Shown: positions 10,854 through 19,105 of the stretch, in pieces | How the letters are laid out: every line of letters begins with the position of its first letter | Numbering within the stretch: the stretch's first letter is position 1 | Assembly (NCBI RefSeq): GCF_001997295.1 | Contig: NZ_CP019605.1 | Location: forward strand, 868,001-932,000 | Origin: Tessaracoccus flavus | GTDB lineage: Bacteria; Actinomycetota; Actinomycetes; Propionibacteriales; Propionibacteriaceae | DNA: 64,000 nt | Direction of reading: 5' to 3' | Notes under the pieces: model-generated | Database searches by the model: none | What the model was told of the DNA's origin: nothing | What the model saw: the letters and a program-made list of their open reading frames with translations, nothing else | Made by a program: the position numbers and the translations under genes

Positions 10854-11351
10854 CTACTGCCTCCACCCTGGGGCATCCGCGCTTCCTGCCCCTCGTTGTG
10901 ACGGCACATCTAGCGATCCGCGTCCGCTGCGTCCGCCGAACCAATCGGCACCCGCAAGCGCAATGAGGAATGCCCCCGACCACCCAACCAAGGTGAGCAG
11001 AACATCAAGGATGAGGGAAACGGATCCATCTCCGGGGATCGGGCTGGTGCCGCTGCTCGCGAAGGAGAGCCAGCGAATGAGCGCCACAGCGGCCACGCAC
11101 CCGAGCCCGGCCAGGAACGTTGTACGGGTGCCGTGACGGCCGCCGGGAGGAAACGCCGTCCGGCCAAGAAGCACTGCGGCCGTCGCGATGCCGATGGTCA
11201 CGAGGGTGCCAACAATCAAGTCAGCAGCGACCCACCAAGGCCCGCCCTGCAATGAGGCCTGCCATAACCTCAGGCCCATAGCCGCTAGCCCTGCCGCGGC
11301 ACCTGCAATTGCAACCCGCAATCTTTTGGCTGCGCCCTTCGTCTCAGACAT
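10854..11351 (-). CDS. Small membrane protein of unknown function
   Basis: 165 aa from the ATG at 11351 (MSETKGAAKRLRVAIAG). The frame stays open upstream, but the earlier residues overlap another reading frame and are polar. About four hydrophobic segments are visible (roughly 13-30, 40-62, 75-92, 118-140). No recognised family, and no catalytic motif. The start codon lies inside the stop of a short open frame (CATGTCTGA, stop at 11344-11346) that reads through the end of the secreted-protein pseudogene upstream, so the two were perhaps once coupled. It sits in a patch of lower GC between IS remnants. Confidence 0.45.
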   Translation of the reverse strand: MSETKGAAKRLRVAIAGAAAGLAAMGLRLWQASLQGGPWWVAADLIVGTLVTIGIATAAVLLGRTAFPPGGRHGTRTTFLAGLGCVAAVALIRWLSFASSGTSPIPGDGSVSLILDVLLTLVGWSGAFLIALAGADWFGGRSGRGSLDVPSQRGAGSADAPGWRQ

Positions 11352-11443
11352 GGAAACTTCCGGCCCATCCGATGTACCCCCCATTGGTAAACTTGATCTC
11401 TGGGTAGGCTGCGACCGCTCCCCACGGGACTCGGACCGACATG

Positions 11444-12031
11444 TTATTTGCCCCGCCGATTCGGATTCCACTGACCGGTGTACCGCCAATAATAGAAGTT
11501 CGAAGGAGGTGGATTGGGATAGACTCTGGTCTTCTTAAACGACCATGGAACCCAAGAAACAAAACTGTTTGAATACTGATCTCTCGCTACCGTGTACGTG
11601 ATCATGGTGTCCGGAGTAGTCCCAATGATGGCAGGGCAACCACTCGCCGACCGCTCTATGGTTGTGCGTGATGGAACAGCAACATTGGTGTAGCAGGTGG
11701 CCAAGCGTTGCGCCTCAAGCACCTTCGCTGCATCTGCTTGTTGGCGTTCAGTTTGACCCTCGGCAACAGTCATGCGTCCGTCCGGATGGAGAATCAAGAA
11801 GGCTGTACCCGGAGGGATACTCGGGTCTACCCAGATGGAATTATTTTCCAAGATTGAGGCTGGGAGAGATTCCAATAGATCATCCTAAACCTGGGGATTG
11901 GCGAGCGCTAGCGGCGTGGCTGAGCGGTCCTCTATCTCGCTCTCTGCCCAAACGGGCTGAGGCGCAATCGCTGTCAGTAGGGCAGCCACTCCGACAGCTA
12001 GCAAAATTCTGGGGGATCGAACGGTCATCAT
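11444..12031 (-). pseudogene. Secreted protein of unknown function interrupted by an in-frame TAG
   Basis: Starting at the tandem ATGs (12031, 12028) the frame gives MMTVRSPRILLAVGVAALL then TAIAPQPVWAESE, a clear signal peptide with an AxA-type cleavage region (PVWA). It reads TAG at 11887-11885 after about 48 codons. The same frame continues without further stops as DDLLESLPASILENNSIWVD to NPNRRGK at 11444. The mature part has two cysteines (RLATCYTNV, ASGCPAIIG) and an aromatic-rich end. Base composition is AT-richer than the surroundings. Either the gene is dead, the mature part starts separately at TTG 11875, or the stop is read through. A 72-aa open frame (11344-11562) overlaps its 3' end. 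No family recognised. Confidence 0.5.
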
Positions 12032-12165
12032 CAACCTCACTCACGTTGAGGGAGACATTATCAGAGCAGTTCCACAATTGAGGCCTGATTTAGCCTCGAT
12101 CTTTCATGACGGGCCGGTGTGGGGCTGGTCGGCGCCGGTGGCGTCGAAGTTGAGCTGATTCTTGC

Positions 12166-12616
12166 AGGTGGGTCAAACGCAACCGGTTCGTCCGCCTCGA
12201 CGGCGGGAAGAAGAGCATCAACCTCGAGTTGGAGGCTAAGGCCCGCACGCTGGCCGGGTGGAAGGGCTACATCACGAACCTGCCCGACCCGACCGCGGAG
12301 ATGGTGATCGGCGCCTATCACCAGCTCTGGCAGGTCGAGAAGTCGTTTGCGGATGTCCAAGTCGGACCTCCGGGCGAGGCCGATCTACCACCACAAGCGC
12401 GACTCGATCGAGGCGTAGCTGACCATCGTGTTCGCCGCCCTGGCCGTCGCCCGATGGCTCGAAACATCGACCGGCGTGAGCATCAAGCAACTTGTGAAGA
12501 CGCTGCGGCGCTACCGGACCAGCGACATCCAGGCAGACGACCAGACCGTCACCGCCGAAGACCCCCTACCCGACAACGTCACCCAACTCTTGGATCGGAT
12601 CCACCAGCGCCGATAG
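12166..12616 (+). pseudogene. IS1634-like (IS4-group) transposase, C-terminal remnant
   Basis: VKRNRFVRLDGGKKSINLE, AKARTLAGWKGYITNLPDP and VIGAYHQLWQVEKSF match the end of IS1634-type DDE transposases. After VEKSF the frame shifts. The expected RMSKSDLRARPIYHHKRDS runs in another frame, followed by an in-frame TAG at 12416-12418 and then LTIVFAALAVARWLETSTG to the stop at 12614-12616. One frameshift plus one stop plus loss of the N-terminus show true decay. 12032-12165 holds no recognisable gene. Confidence 0.75.
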
Positions 12617-12823
12617 CCCGCTCGACGGCCCCGAACGATGGGCACTAAATGAGCCAAGTCAGGCCTGGCAGGGTCGCAGAGCTGGCAGTAGGTGGCTGGC
12701 GACACGACAGTTGAGACCCTTCAAGAGAGCTCTCATCACCCGAAGGGGCGGTTCAGGCGGCTAAGGATTCTTCGGAAACCAGTTCCGGCCATCCCGGTGT
12801 TCGCGAAGCTCTTCTCGCAGACC

Positions 12824-12877
12824 TTGACGTTTTGTCGGTGAGGGGTCGTATAGTTACTTCTCCGAACGCTTGTGCGA
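12824..12877 (+). promoter_or_regulatory. Candidate promoter and LexA-like box for the DUF6504-HEPN-dnaE2-dinB unit
   Basis: TTGACG at 12824-12829 and TATAGT at 12849-12854 form a -35/-10 pair with a long 19-nt spacer. CCGAACGCTTGTGCGA at 12862-12877 has one mismatch in the core against the actinobacterial LexA box CGAAC-N4-GTTCG and would cover the start of transcription. SOS control of dnaE2 and dinB is usual in actinobacteria, which supports the reading. The same bases also form one arm of an inverted repeat. The rest of 12617-12823 shows no gene. Confidence 0.45.
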
Positions 12878-12965
12878 TTAGTTCGGGGAAGCTCTGGTTG
12901 CACAAGCGCTCGGAAATGGGGCCGCCCAGGCCCGGCGTAGCTTCGACCCCTGCGCCGAGCCTGGG
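12862..12965 (+). promoter_or_regulatory. Two successive inverted repeats in the leader before the DUF6504 gene
   Basis: Hairpin 1: CCGAACGCTTGTGC (12862-12875) pairs with GCACAAGCGCTCGG (12898-12911), one mismatch. Hairpin 2: CCCAGGCCCGGCG (12925-12937) pairs with CGCCGAGCCTGGG (12953-12965), one mismatch. Neither is followed by a T-run. They could structure the 5' leader, act as protein-binding palindromes or attenuate transcription. Confidence 0.5.
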
Positions 12966-13016
12966 CTTCCCGGGTCGATTCAACTTTTCAGTGTCCGCGA
13001 TCCCCGGGAGGTAGCC

Positions 13017-13319
13017 ATGCGCGCTTACGACGAACCCATCCACGTCCTGTTCCGAGAGGAGCCGCGCCAGTTCATCTGGCGCGACCGGCTGCTGCTGGTC
13101 AAGGAGGTGCAGGGACGCTGGAGCCGCGCCATGCCCTGGTGGCTGGGGCAGCAGGCGCGGGCGGCACGCGGGGAGGAGGTCGCCTCAACCCAGGGTGACC
13201 TGGTACGCGAGCGGGAGGTGTGGCGCGTCGAAGCGGGCAACGGTGCTCACCGGGGCGTGTACGAGCTGGCCCGCACCGTCGATGCCGAGGACTGGGTGCT
13301 GCAGGCGGTGCTTGACTGA
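13017..13319 (+). CDS. DUF6504 family protein
   Basis: 100 aa. ATG at 13017 follows GGGAGGTAGCC, a good ribosome binding site. The sequence (PIHVLFREEPRQFIWRDRLL, then VWRVEAGN and VYELAR) fits the DUF6504 family found beside translesion polymerase genes in actinobacteria. It is rich in Arg and Trp, with no membrane segment. Function is unknown. It is the first gene of the dnaE2-dinB block, and its stop overlaps the next ATG (TGATG). A role accessory to DNA-damage tolerance is inferred only from location. Confidence 0.7.
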   Translation: MRAYDEPIHVLFREEPRQFIWRDRLLLVKEVQGRWSRAMPWWLGQQARAARGEEVASTQGDLVREREVWRVEAGNGAHRGVYELARTVDAEDWVLQAVLD

Positions 13320-13689
13320 TGATCGACCTCATTCTGACCAGGGCCCGGGTGCTCGCGTACGAGGCGGACCTGATCGATTCTCCCGCCGAGAGGTACCTCA
13401 CGGCGTACAGGGCGGCCGAGCAGGTGGCGTTGTCGGTGGTGTCCGGGCTGCCGGGGCCGAGCTCCCGGCAGACGGTGTGGCCGCTGCTGGCACGCGTAGC
13501 CCCGAGTTCACAGAGTGGGCGGGTTTCTTTCTCGCGATCGGCCCCCGGGCGCTCGCTGTGCAGGCCGGTGCTACCGCTCAGGTGACGGAACGGGATGCGG
13601 CGGACCTGGTGCGCGACGCGCAGCAGTTCCTGACGCTGGTGTATGCGTGGCTCCGTCGACAGGCGAGGGCCGTTTCGGAGGCGTCGTGA
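13319..13689 (+). pseudogene. SAV_6107-type HEPN domain protein, frameshifted
   Basis: ATG at 13319 gives MIDLILTRARVLAYEADLID then AERYLTAYRAAEQVAL, the helical HEPN fold of the SAV_6107 family that accompanies DUF6504 and dnaE2. After LLARVAP the frame is lost. The expected EFTEWAGFFLAIGPRAL, and later ERDAADLVRDAQQFLTLVYA, continue one frame over and stop at 13687-13689, overlapping the dnaE2 ATG. Adding one C to the run at 13500-13503 restores a protein of about 123 aa. The junction is so clean that a sequencing or assembly error is as likely as a real mutation. Confidence 0.7.
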
Positions 13690-16600
13690 TGGACCCGTTC
13701 ATCCATTTGCGGGTCGCCTCCGGATACTCCTTCCAGTACGGAGCAGCGCACCCGGGCTCGCTCGTCGGCGAGGCGGCACGGCTCGGTCTGGACGCGCTTG
13801 CCCTCACCGACAGGGGAGGTCTCTACGGTGCGGTGAGGTTCGCCAAGGCCTGCCTCCGGGCAGGGGTGGCGCCCATCGTCGGGGCGGACCTGGCGGTGCG
13901 TCCCGACGGGTGGAGCGCCCCACGCCGTCCCGCTGCTGCGCGCGGTGGGCAGCTCCGCGACGAGCGGTTGCCGAGGGTGACGGTGCTGGCCACCTCCCGT
14001 TCCGGGTGGGGCACGCTGTGCGAACTGGTCACATCGGCGCAGCTCTCGGGCGACCGGTCCGATCCGGTGGCGACCCTGGAGATGATCGCCCGCCACTGCG
14101 CTGGACGCGACGTGGTGGTGCTGCTCGGGGCTGATTCCGAGGCGGGAGAGCTCGTGGCGGCGGGGCTCCCCGAGCCCGCCGCGCGGGTGGTTGGCGACTG
14201 GCGCGAGGAGCTGGGCGAGGGGCTTGTCCTGTCCGCCACGAACCACCAGACGGGCGGTCGGGCAGTGGGGTCGGCGCACCAGGCCGGAGGGATGATCGGG
14301 CTGGCCGATCGCCTAGGGGTGCCGGTGGTGCTCACCAACATGGTGCGGATGGCGCGCCGGAGCCAGGCCGCCACCCTCGATGTGCTCGACGCGGCGCGCC
14401 GGCTAGTGCCGCTCGACGTGCGAAACATCGACCGCCGCAACGCCGAGGGCTACCTCAAGGACACCGATTCGATGAGGGCGGTGGCGGAGGAGGCCGCCCG
14501 CCTGGGTGGAAGGGACGACGCGACGACGCTGCTGGCAGCGACCCGCGAACTCGGCCTGCGGTGCCGGCTCGATCCCGTGGGCGACGTGGGGCTGGGGGAG
14601 ATCCGGCTACCCGAGTTCGAGACGCTCGGCACCACCGAGGCCGAAGCCGCCTCTGTGCTGCGGGCCCGCTGCGAGGCGGGGTTGGTCCAGCGGTACGGCG
14701 CGCCCACCCGGGAGGCGGCCGACCGCCTCGACGACGAGCTCGCCGTGATCGGTCGGCTCGGCTTCGAGTCCTATTTTCTGACCGTGGCAGATGTCGTCGG
14801 CATGATCCGCGACGACCTGCAGATTCGCTGCGCCGCCCGCGGGTCGGGGGCCGGCAGCCTGGTCAACTACGCGCTCGGCGTCTCAGGGGTCGATCCTCTG
14901 CGCTACGGGCTCATCATGGAGCGTTTCCTGTCCCCCCTGCGGCAGGCGTTGCCGGACATCGACCTCGATGTCGAGTCCGCACGCCGCACGGAGGTCTACG
15001 ACAAGATCCTCGAGACATTCGGCGGTCAGCGGGTGGCCTGCGTCGCCATGATCGAGACCTACCGGGTACGCCACGCCGTGCGCGACGTCGGCGCGGCGCT
15101 CAGCCTGCCCCCCGTCGAGATCGACGCCATGGCCAAGGCCTTCCCGCACATCCGCGCCAGGGATGCGCGCGCCGCACTGCGGGATCTGCCGGAGTTGCGC
15201 GCCGCAGGGCTGGGCGAGGAGCGGCTCGATGTGTTGTTCGGCCTCGTCGAGTCGCTCGACGGCCTTCCCCGGCACATCGCGCTCCACCCGTGCGGAGTGA
15301 TCCTCAGCGACTCGTCGCTCCGGCAACGCACGCCGCTGGAGGCGAGCTACGGCGGCTATCCCATGAGCCAGTTCGACAAGGACGACGTGGAGGACCTCGG
15401 CCTGCTCAAGCTCGATGTGCTCGGTATCCGCATGCAGTCGGCCATGGCGCACGCGTTGGTGGAGATCGAACGCACCGACGCGACCGGCCCGGCGCCGGCG
15501 ATCGACGAGTTGGCCCCGTTCGACGACGAGCGCGTTTACGACATGATCGCCCACCGCGCGACGCTCGGGTGCTTCCAGCTCGAGTCGCCCGGGCAGCGCG
15601 AGCTGGTCGGGAAGTTCGGCCCGGAGACGTTCGACGACATCATCATCGACATCTCGCTGTTTCGACCGGGACCGGTGAAGTCAGACATGGTCACCCCGTT
15701 CCTCGAGGCGAGACAGGGGTGGCAGGCCCCCGACTACCCGCATCCGAGCCTCATCCCGGCGCTCGAACAGACCTACGGGGTGGTGGTCTTCCACGAGCAG
15801 GTCATCCAGATCATCTCGATCGCCACCGGGTGCACCCTCGCCCAGGGCGACGAGGCGCGTCGAGCGCTCGGCGACGCGGAGGGCCAGGCGCAGGTGCGCG
15901 ACTGGTTCGTGCCGTTGGCGAGACAGCGGGGGTATTCGGAGCCGATCATCGAGCAGCTCTGGGACATCCTGGTCTCGTTCGCCTCCTTCGGGTTCTGCAA
16001 GGCGCACGCGGCAGCCTTCGCGTTGCCGACGTACCAGTCGGCGTGGCTGAAGAGGCACTACCCGGCCCACTTCCTCGCCGGCATCCTCACCCACGATCCC
16101 GGCATGTACCCGAAGCGGTTGCTGCTGGAAGAGGCCCGCCGGATGAACCTCGCGGTGCTGGGCCTCGATGTGAACCGCAGCACCGGTCAGTACCGGGCCG
16201 AACGGCTGGACTCCGTGGAGGAGGGGATGCGGCTGCCGGAGCATCTCGGAGCGGAGCACCCGGTCAGTGAAGGGCTGCCGCAGGTGGAGGGGTGGGGGAT
16301 CCGGTTGTCGCTGGCCGACGTCAAGGGCATCTCGGAGCAGGAGATCGAGCGGATCGTCGCCTGCCAGCCGTACTCGTCCCTCAGCGATTTCTGGAACCGG
16401 GCACGCGTGGCCGAGCCGGTGGTGGAGCGGCTCATCCTGGCTGGCGCGTTCGACCGCCTCTACCGGATCGGCCGCCACGCCGCCGTCCAGCGGAGGGGAC
16501 AGATCACGCGCCGCGACCTGCTGCTTGCGCTCGCCGACCTGCACCGTCAGCGCCGCGCCGACGAGCGGGCGGTGGCGAGGGCGCGCGGGCGGAGGCCTGA

Positions 16601-17474
16601 GGTGTTCAGCGACGACCCGAGCGAGTTGGCGCGCGCCCAGCGGCAGAAGCCCGGACACGTACCCCAGGCCGTGCAGGGCGCGCTCGATTTCGGGATGGAC
16701 GACGGCGAGCCGACGGCCGACGTCGTGGCCACGGGACTCCCTGAGATGGACGACGACCAGCGGTTGAAGGCCGAATTGGAGATCCTCGGCCTCGACGCCA
16801 GCCAGCACATCATGGGCCGCTACCTGCCGCTGTTGAGGGCGCTGGGCGCCACCAGCTCCCGCACTCTGCTCAACCACCGCAACCAGGCCGACGTGCTGGT
16901 GGCGGGGGTCAAGGTGGCCACACAGACGCCGCCGATCCGGTCGGGCAGGCGGGTCATCTTCCTCACCCTCGACGACTCCACCGGGCCGGTGGACGCGACC
17001 TTCTTCGAGGACGTGCAGGGGCACTACGCGTCCACGATGTTCTCCTCATGGCTGCTGCTGGTGCGCGGCCGGGTGCGGCGGACCGGACCCCGGGGGATCT
17101 CGATCCGGGCGGTCGGAGCCTGGGATCTGGGGTCCCTGTACGAGACCTGGCGCGCCGCGCTCAACGCCGGCTCCACCGAGGCGGAAGCCATCGCCGCGGT
17201 CGTCGCGGTGCTGGATGACGTCCCCGAGGGATACAGCCTGGTGGGGGAGTGGGTGGCCCCGGAATCGGCCCCGCCGCTGCCGTCCGACGGCGACGAGCCG
17301 CCTCCCGACCCGCAGCAGCACACCCGCGCCGGCGGGATGGGTCGGCGCCGGGTGCTGGTGCACCCCACCGGGTTCAAGCAGTCGCCGTACTCCGATATCA
17401 AGCCGGCCGGCACAGGAGCGGCGGAGGCCCCACGCAAGCTGTGGCACTCCAGCCCGGGAAGTTCAGGAAGGTGA
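13689..17474 (+). CDS. dnaE2: Error-prone DNA polymerase III alpha-type subunit (DnaE2)
   Basis: 1261 aa. ATG at 13689 overlaps the upstream TGA. Replicative-family polymerase used for damage-induced translesion synthesis. The N-terminal PHP domain is recognisable (HLRVASGYSFQYGAAHPGSL, ALTDRGGLYGAVRFA), but the usual HLHxHS metal site reads HLRVAS, so PHP catalysis is doubtful. The palm carries PDIDLDVES with Asp423, 425 and 427. The C-terminal OB-fold region reads RRVIFLTLDDSTGPVDATFF. The protein is longer than typical DnaE2 (about 1050-1100 aa), partly through a Pro/Gly-rich tail. It lies 1 nt upstream of dinB. No imuA' or imuB gene is present in the window. Confidence 0.9.
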   Translation: MDPFIHLRVASGYSFQYGAAHPGSLVGEAARLGLDALALTDRGGLYGAVRFAKACLRAGVAPIVGADLAVRPDGWSAPRRPAAARGGQLRDERLPRVTVLATSRSGWGTLCELVTSAQLSGDRSDPVATLEMIARHCAGRDVVVLLGADSEAGELVAAGLPEPAARVVGDWREELGEGLVLSATNHQTGGRAVGSAHQAGGMIGLADRLGVPVVLTNMVRMARRSQAATLDVLDAARRLVPLDVRNIDRRNAEGYLKDTDSMRAVAEEAARLGGRDDATTLLAATRELGLRCRLDPVGDVGLGEIRLPEFETLGTTEAEAASVLRARCEAGLVQRYGAPTREAADRLDDELAVIGRLGFESYFLTVADVVGMIRDDLQIRCAARGSGAGSLVNYALGVSGVDPLRYGLIMERFLSPLRQALPDIDLDVESARRTEVYDKILETFGGQRVACVAMIETYRVRHAVRDVGAALSLPPVEIDAMAKAFPHIRARDARAALRDLPELRAAGLGEERLDVLFGLVESLDGLPRHIALHPCGVILSDSSLRQRTPLEASYGGYPMSQFDKDDVEDLGLLKLDVLGIRMQSAMAHALVEIERTDATGPAPAIDELAPFDDERVYDMIAHRATLGCFQLESPGQRELVGKFGPETFDDIIIDISLFRPGPVKSDMVTPFLEARQGWQAPDYPHPSLIPALEQTYGVVVFHEQVIQIISIATGCTLAQGDEARRALGDAEGQAQVRDWFVPLARQRGYSEPIIEQLWDILVSFASFGFCKAHAAAFALPTYQSAWLKRHYPAHFLAGILTHDPGMYPKRLLLEEARRMNLAVLGLDVNRSTGQYRAERLDSVEEGMRLPEHLGAEHPVSEGLPQVEGWGIRLSLADVKGISEQEIERIVACQPYSSLSDFWNRARVAEPVVERLILAGAFDRLYRIGRHAAVQRRGQITRRDLLLALADLHRQRRADERAVARARGRRPEVFSDDPSELARAQRQKPGHVPQAVQGALDFGMDDGEPTADVVATGLPEMDDDQRLKAELEILGLDASQHIMGRYLPLLRALGATSSRTLLNHRNQADVLVAGVKVATQTPPIRSGRRVIFLTLDDSTGPVDATFFEDVQGHYASTMFSSWLLLVRGRVRRTGPRGISIRAVGAWDLGSLYETWRAALNAGSTEAEAIAAVVAVLDDVPEGYSLVGEWVAPESAPPLPSDGDEPPPDPQQHTRAGGMGRRRVLVHPTGFKQSPYSDIKPAGTGAAEAPRKLWHSSPGSSGR

Positions 17475-17475
17475 C

Positions 17476-18657
17476 ATGAGGGTTATCGCACACGTCGATA
17501 TGGACGCGTTCTACGCCTCTGTGGAGATGGCGCGTCACCCGGAGTTGCGGGAGGTGCCGATGTTCGTGGGCGGTTCCACGCGCGGCGTGGTGCTCTCCGC
17601 AAACTACCCGGCGCGCGCCTACGGGATCTCGGCGGGCATGCCGTCCAGCCGCGCCCGTCGGCTCTGCCCCCAGGTGGCGGTCGTCCACCCCGACTTCGAC
17701 CACTACGGCGCGGTGTCGGCCGGGGTCTCGGAGATCTTCGACACGCTCACCGACAGGGTGGAGATGACGTCGATCGACGAGGCGTTCATCGACCTCACCA
17801 CGGCGTTGCGGCGGCTGGGCGGGAACCCGCTGCGGGTGGCCCAGGAACTCCGCGCCCAGGTGATGGACGAGCAGGGCATCGCCTGCTCGGTCGGGCTGGG
17901 GCCGAGCAAGTTCATCGCCAAGCTGGCGTCGAAACAAGCCAAACCCGACGGGCTGGTGCAGGTGGCGCCGCAGGACGTGATCGGGTTTCTGCATCCCCTG
18001 CCCGTCGAGGCGATCTGGGGCGTGGGGGAGGCCACAGCCGAGAAGCTGCACCGGCTGGGGCTGAACTGCGTGCGGGACCTCGCCAACACTCCGCGGGGGA
18101 CCCTGCAGCGCGCGCTGGGCGACGGCCAGGGAGCGCTACTGTTCGACCTCGCCTGGGGGCGCGACGACCGGTCCGTGCTGGCCCGCGAGCCGGCCGAGCA
18201 CAGCGTCGGCTCGCAGGAGACCTTCGGCCGTGACACCGACGACGAGGCGATCGTGGCCACCGAGATCCTCCGCATGGCCGACCGCACCGCAGCCCGCATG
18301 CGGGCCCAGCAGATGGTCGGGAAGGTGGTGACACTCTCGGTGCGGTTCGCCGACTTCACGACGATCACGCGCACCGGCACCCTCGGCGCCTTCACCGACC
18401 GGACCAACGACATCTACTGTGAAGCGATGCGGCTGTTCCGCAAACTCAACCTGCAGCGCGCCCGGATCCGACGGGTGGGGGTGCGGGTGGAGAAGTTGGT
18501 TGCCAAGGCCAGTACCTACCAGCAGCCTGCGCTGGACGAGCCCGTGCACGGCTGGGACGAGGCGGAGGCGGCGATCGATAAGGCGGTGCTGCGCTTCGGG
18601 CCCCAGGCTGTACAGCGTGCGCGGCTCACCAGGCGGCCGTACCTCGCATCCGCGTGA
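17476..18657 (+). CDS. dinB: DNA polymerase IV (Y-family)
   Basis: 393 aa. Translesion polymerase. The start MRVIAHVDMDAFYASVEMA carries catalytic Asp8, and MTSIDEAFID carries Asp101-Glu102. The helix-hairpin-helix region (IWGVGEATAEKLHRLGL) and little-finger domain follow. The frame is open upstream into dnaE2, but the ATG at 17476 follows GGAAGGTGAC and begins at the first palm strand. There is a 1-nt gap after dnaE2. Length is normal; no C-terminal beta-clamp motif was identified with confidence. Confidence 0.93.
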   Translation: MRVIAHVDMDAFYASVEMARHPELREVPMFVGGSTRGVVLSANYPARAYGISAGMPSSRARRLCPQVAVVHPDFDHYGAVSAGVSEIFDTLTDRVEMTSIDEAFIDLTTALRRLGGNPLRVAQELRAQVMDEQGIACSVGLGPSKFIAKLASKQAKPDGLVQVAPQDVIGFLHPLPVEAIWGVGEATAEKLHRLGLNCVRDLANTPRGTLQRALGDGQGALLFDLAWGRDDRSVLAREPAEHSVGSQETFGRDTDDEAIVATEILRMADRTAARMRAQQMVGKVVTLSVRFADFTTITRTGTLGAFTDRTNDIYCEAMRLFRKLNLQRARIRRVGVRVEKLVAKASTYQQPALDEPVHGWDEAEAAIDKAVLRFGPQAVQRARLTRRPYLASA

Positions 18658-18669
18658 GGCGCGGCAGGG

Positions 18670-19062
18670 TCAGAGGTCGCCCTGCTGGCGTCGGCGCCAG
18701 CGCTCCTCAAGCTTGTCCATGAAGTCCTGGCTGGTCTGGGCAGGTCCGCCCGACGGCGCAGTGAACCGGGGCCGCGCGGGCTGGTCGGAGTCGTCGCCGA
18801 CGCGCTGCCAGGAGTTGATCCCGACGAGGGCCCCCACCAGCATCAGCACAAACCCCGCGATGCTGATCGCAGGATGGATCTGGACGCCCACCAGCAGGAC
18901 GACGACACCCGCGATGAACCCGAGCCCGGCGAGCGTGGCGCGTCGCCGGTGCACCCGGATGGATGACGAACCGCTCAACGTGTCGTGGAGCTTCGGGTCG
19001 TCCGCCATGAGCGACGCCTCGAGCTGCTCCAGCAGCTTGCGTTCCTGCTCCGAAAGCGCCAT
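18670..19062 (-). CDS. DUF3040 membrane protein
   Basis: 130 aa. The start MALSEQERKLLEQLEASLMA is the DUF3040 hallmark. Two membrane segments (about 42-62 and 65-84) are followed by a basic, proline-containing cytoplasmic tail. ATG at 19062 follows AGGGAGATCCA. DUF3040 genes in actinobacteria recur beside dinB and the mraZ region, as here. Function unknown. It is last in the moxR-DUF58-tgpA direction (43-nt gap) and convergent with dinB (12-nt gap). Confidence 0.85.
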   Translation of the reverse strand: MALSEQERKLLEQLEASLMADDPKLHDTLSGSSSIRVHRRRATLAGLGFIAGVVVLLVGVQIHPAISIAGFVLMLVGALVGINSWQRVGDDSDQPARPRFTAPSGGPAQTSQDFMDKLEERWRRRQQGDL

Positions 19063-19105
19063 TGGATCTCCCTCGTCGGCCTTGACTGCCATTCTAGGCG
19101 GCTAG

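Noticed and set aside
11662-12081. 139-aa plus-strand open frame opposite the secreted protein
   Set aside because: The minus-strand frame has a clear signal peptide and continuous open frame on either side of the TAG; the plus-strand product shows no recognisable features.
12753-13043. 96-aa minus-strand open frame before the DUF6504 gene
   Set aside because: It runs across the promoter, both hairpins and the DUF6504 start, has no ribosome binding site and no family resemblance.
13319-13689. HEPN gene as toxin of a toxin-antitoxin pair with DUF6504
   Set aside because: The SAV_6107-type HEPN gene is a regular neighbour of dnaE2 in actinobacteria and no antitoxin-like partner (MNT or similar) is present.
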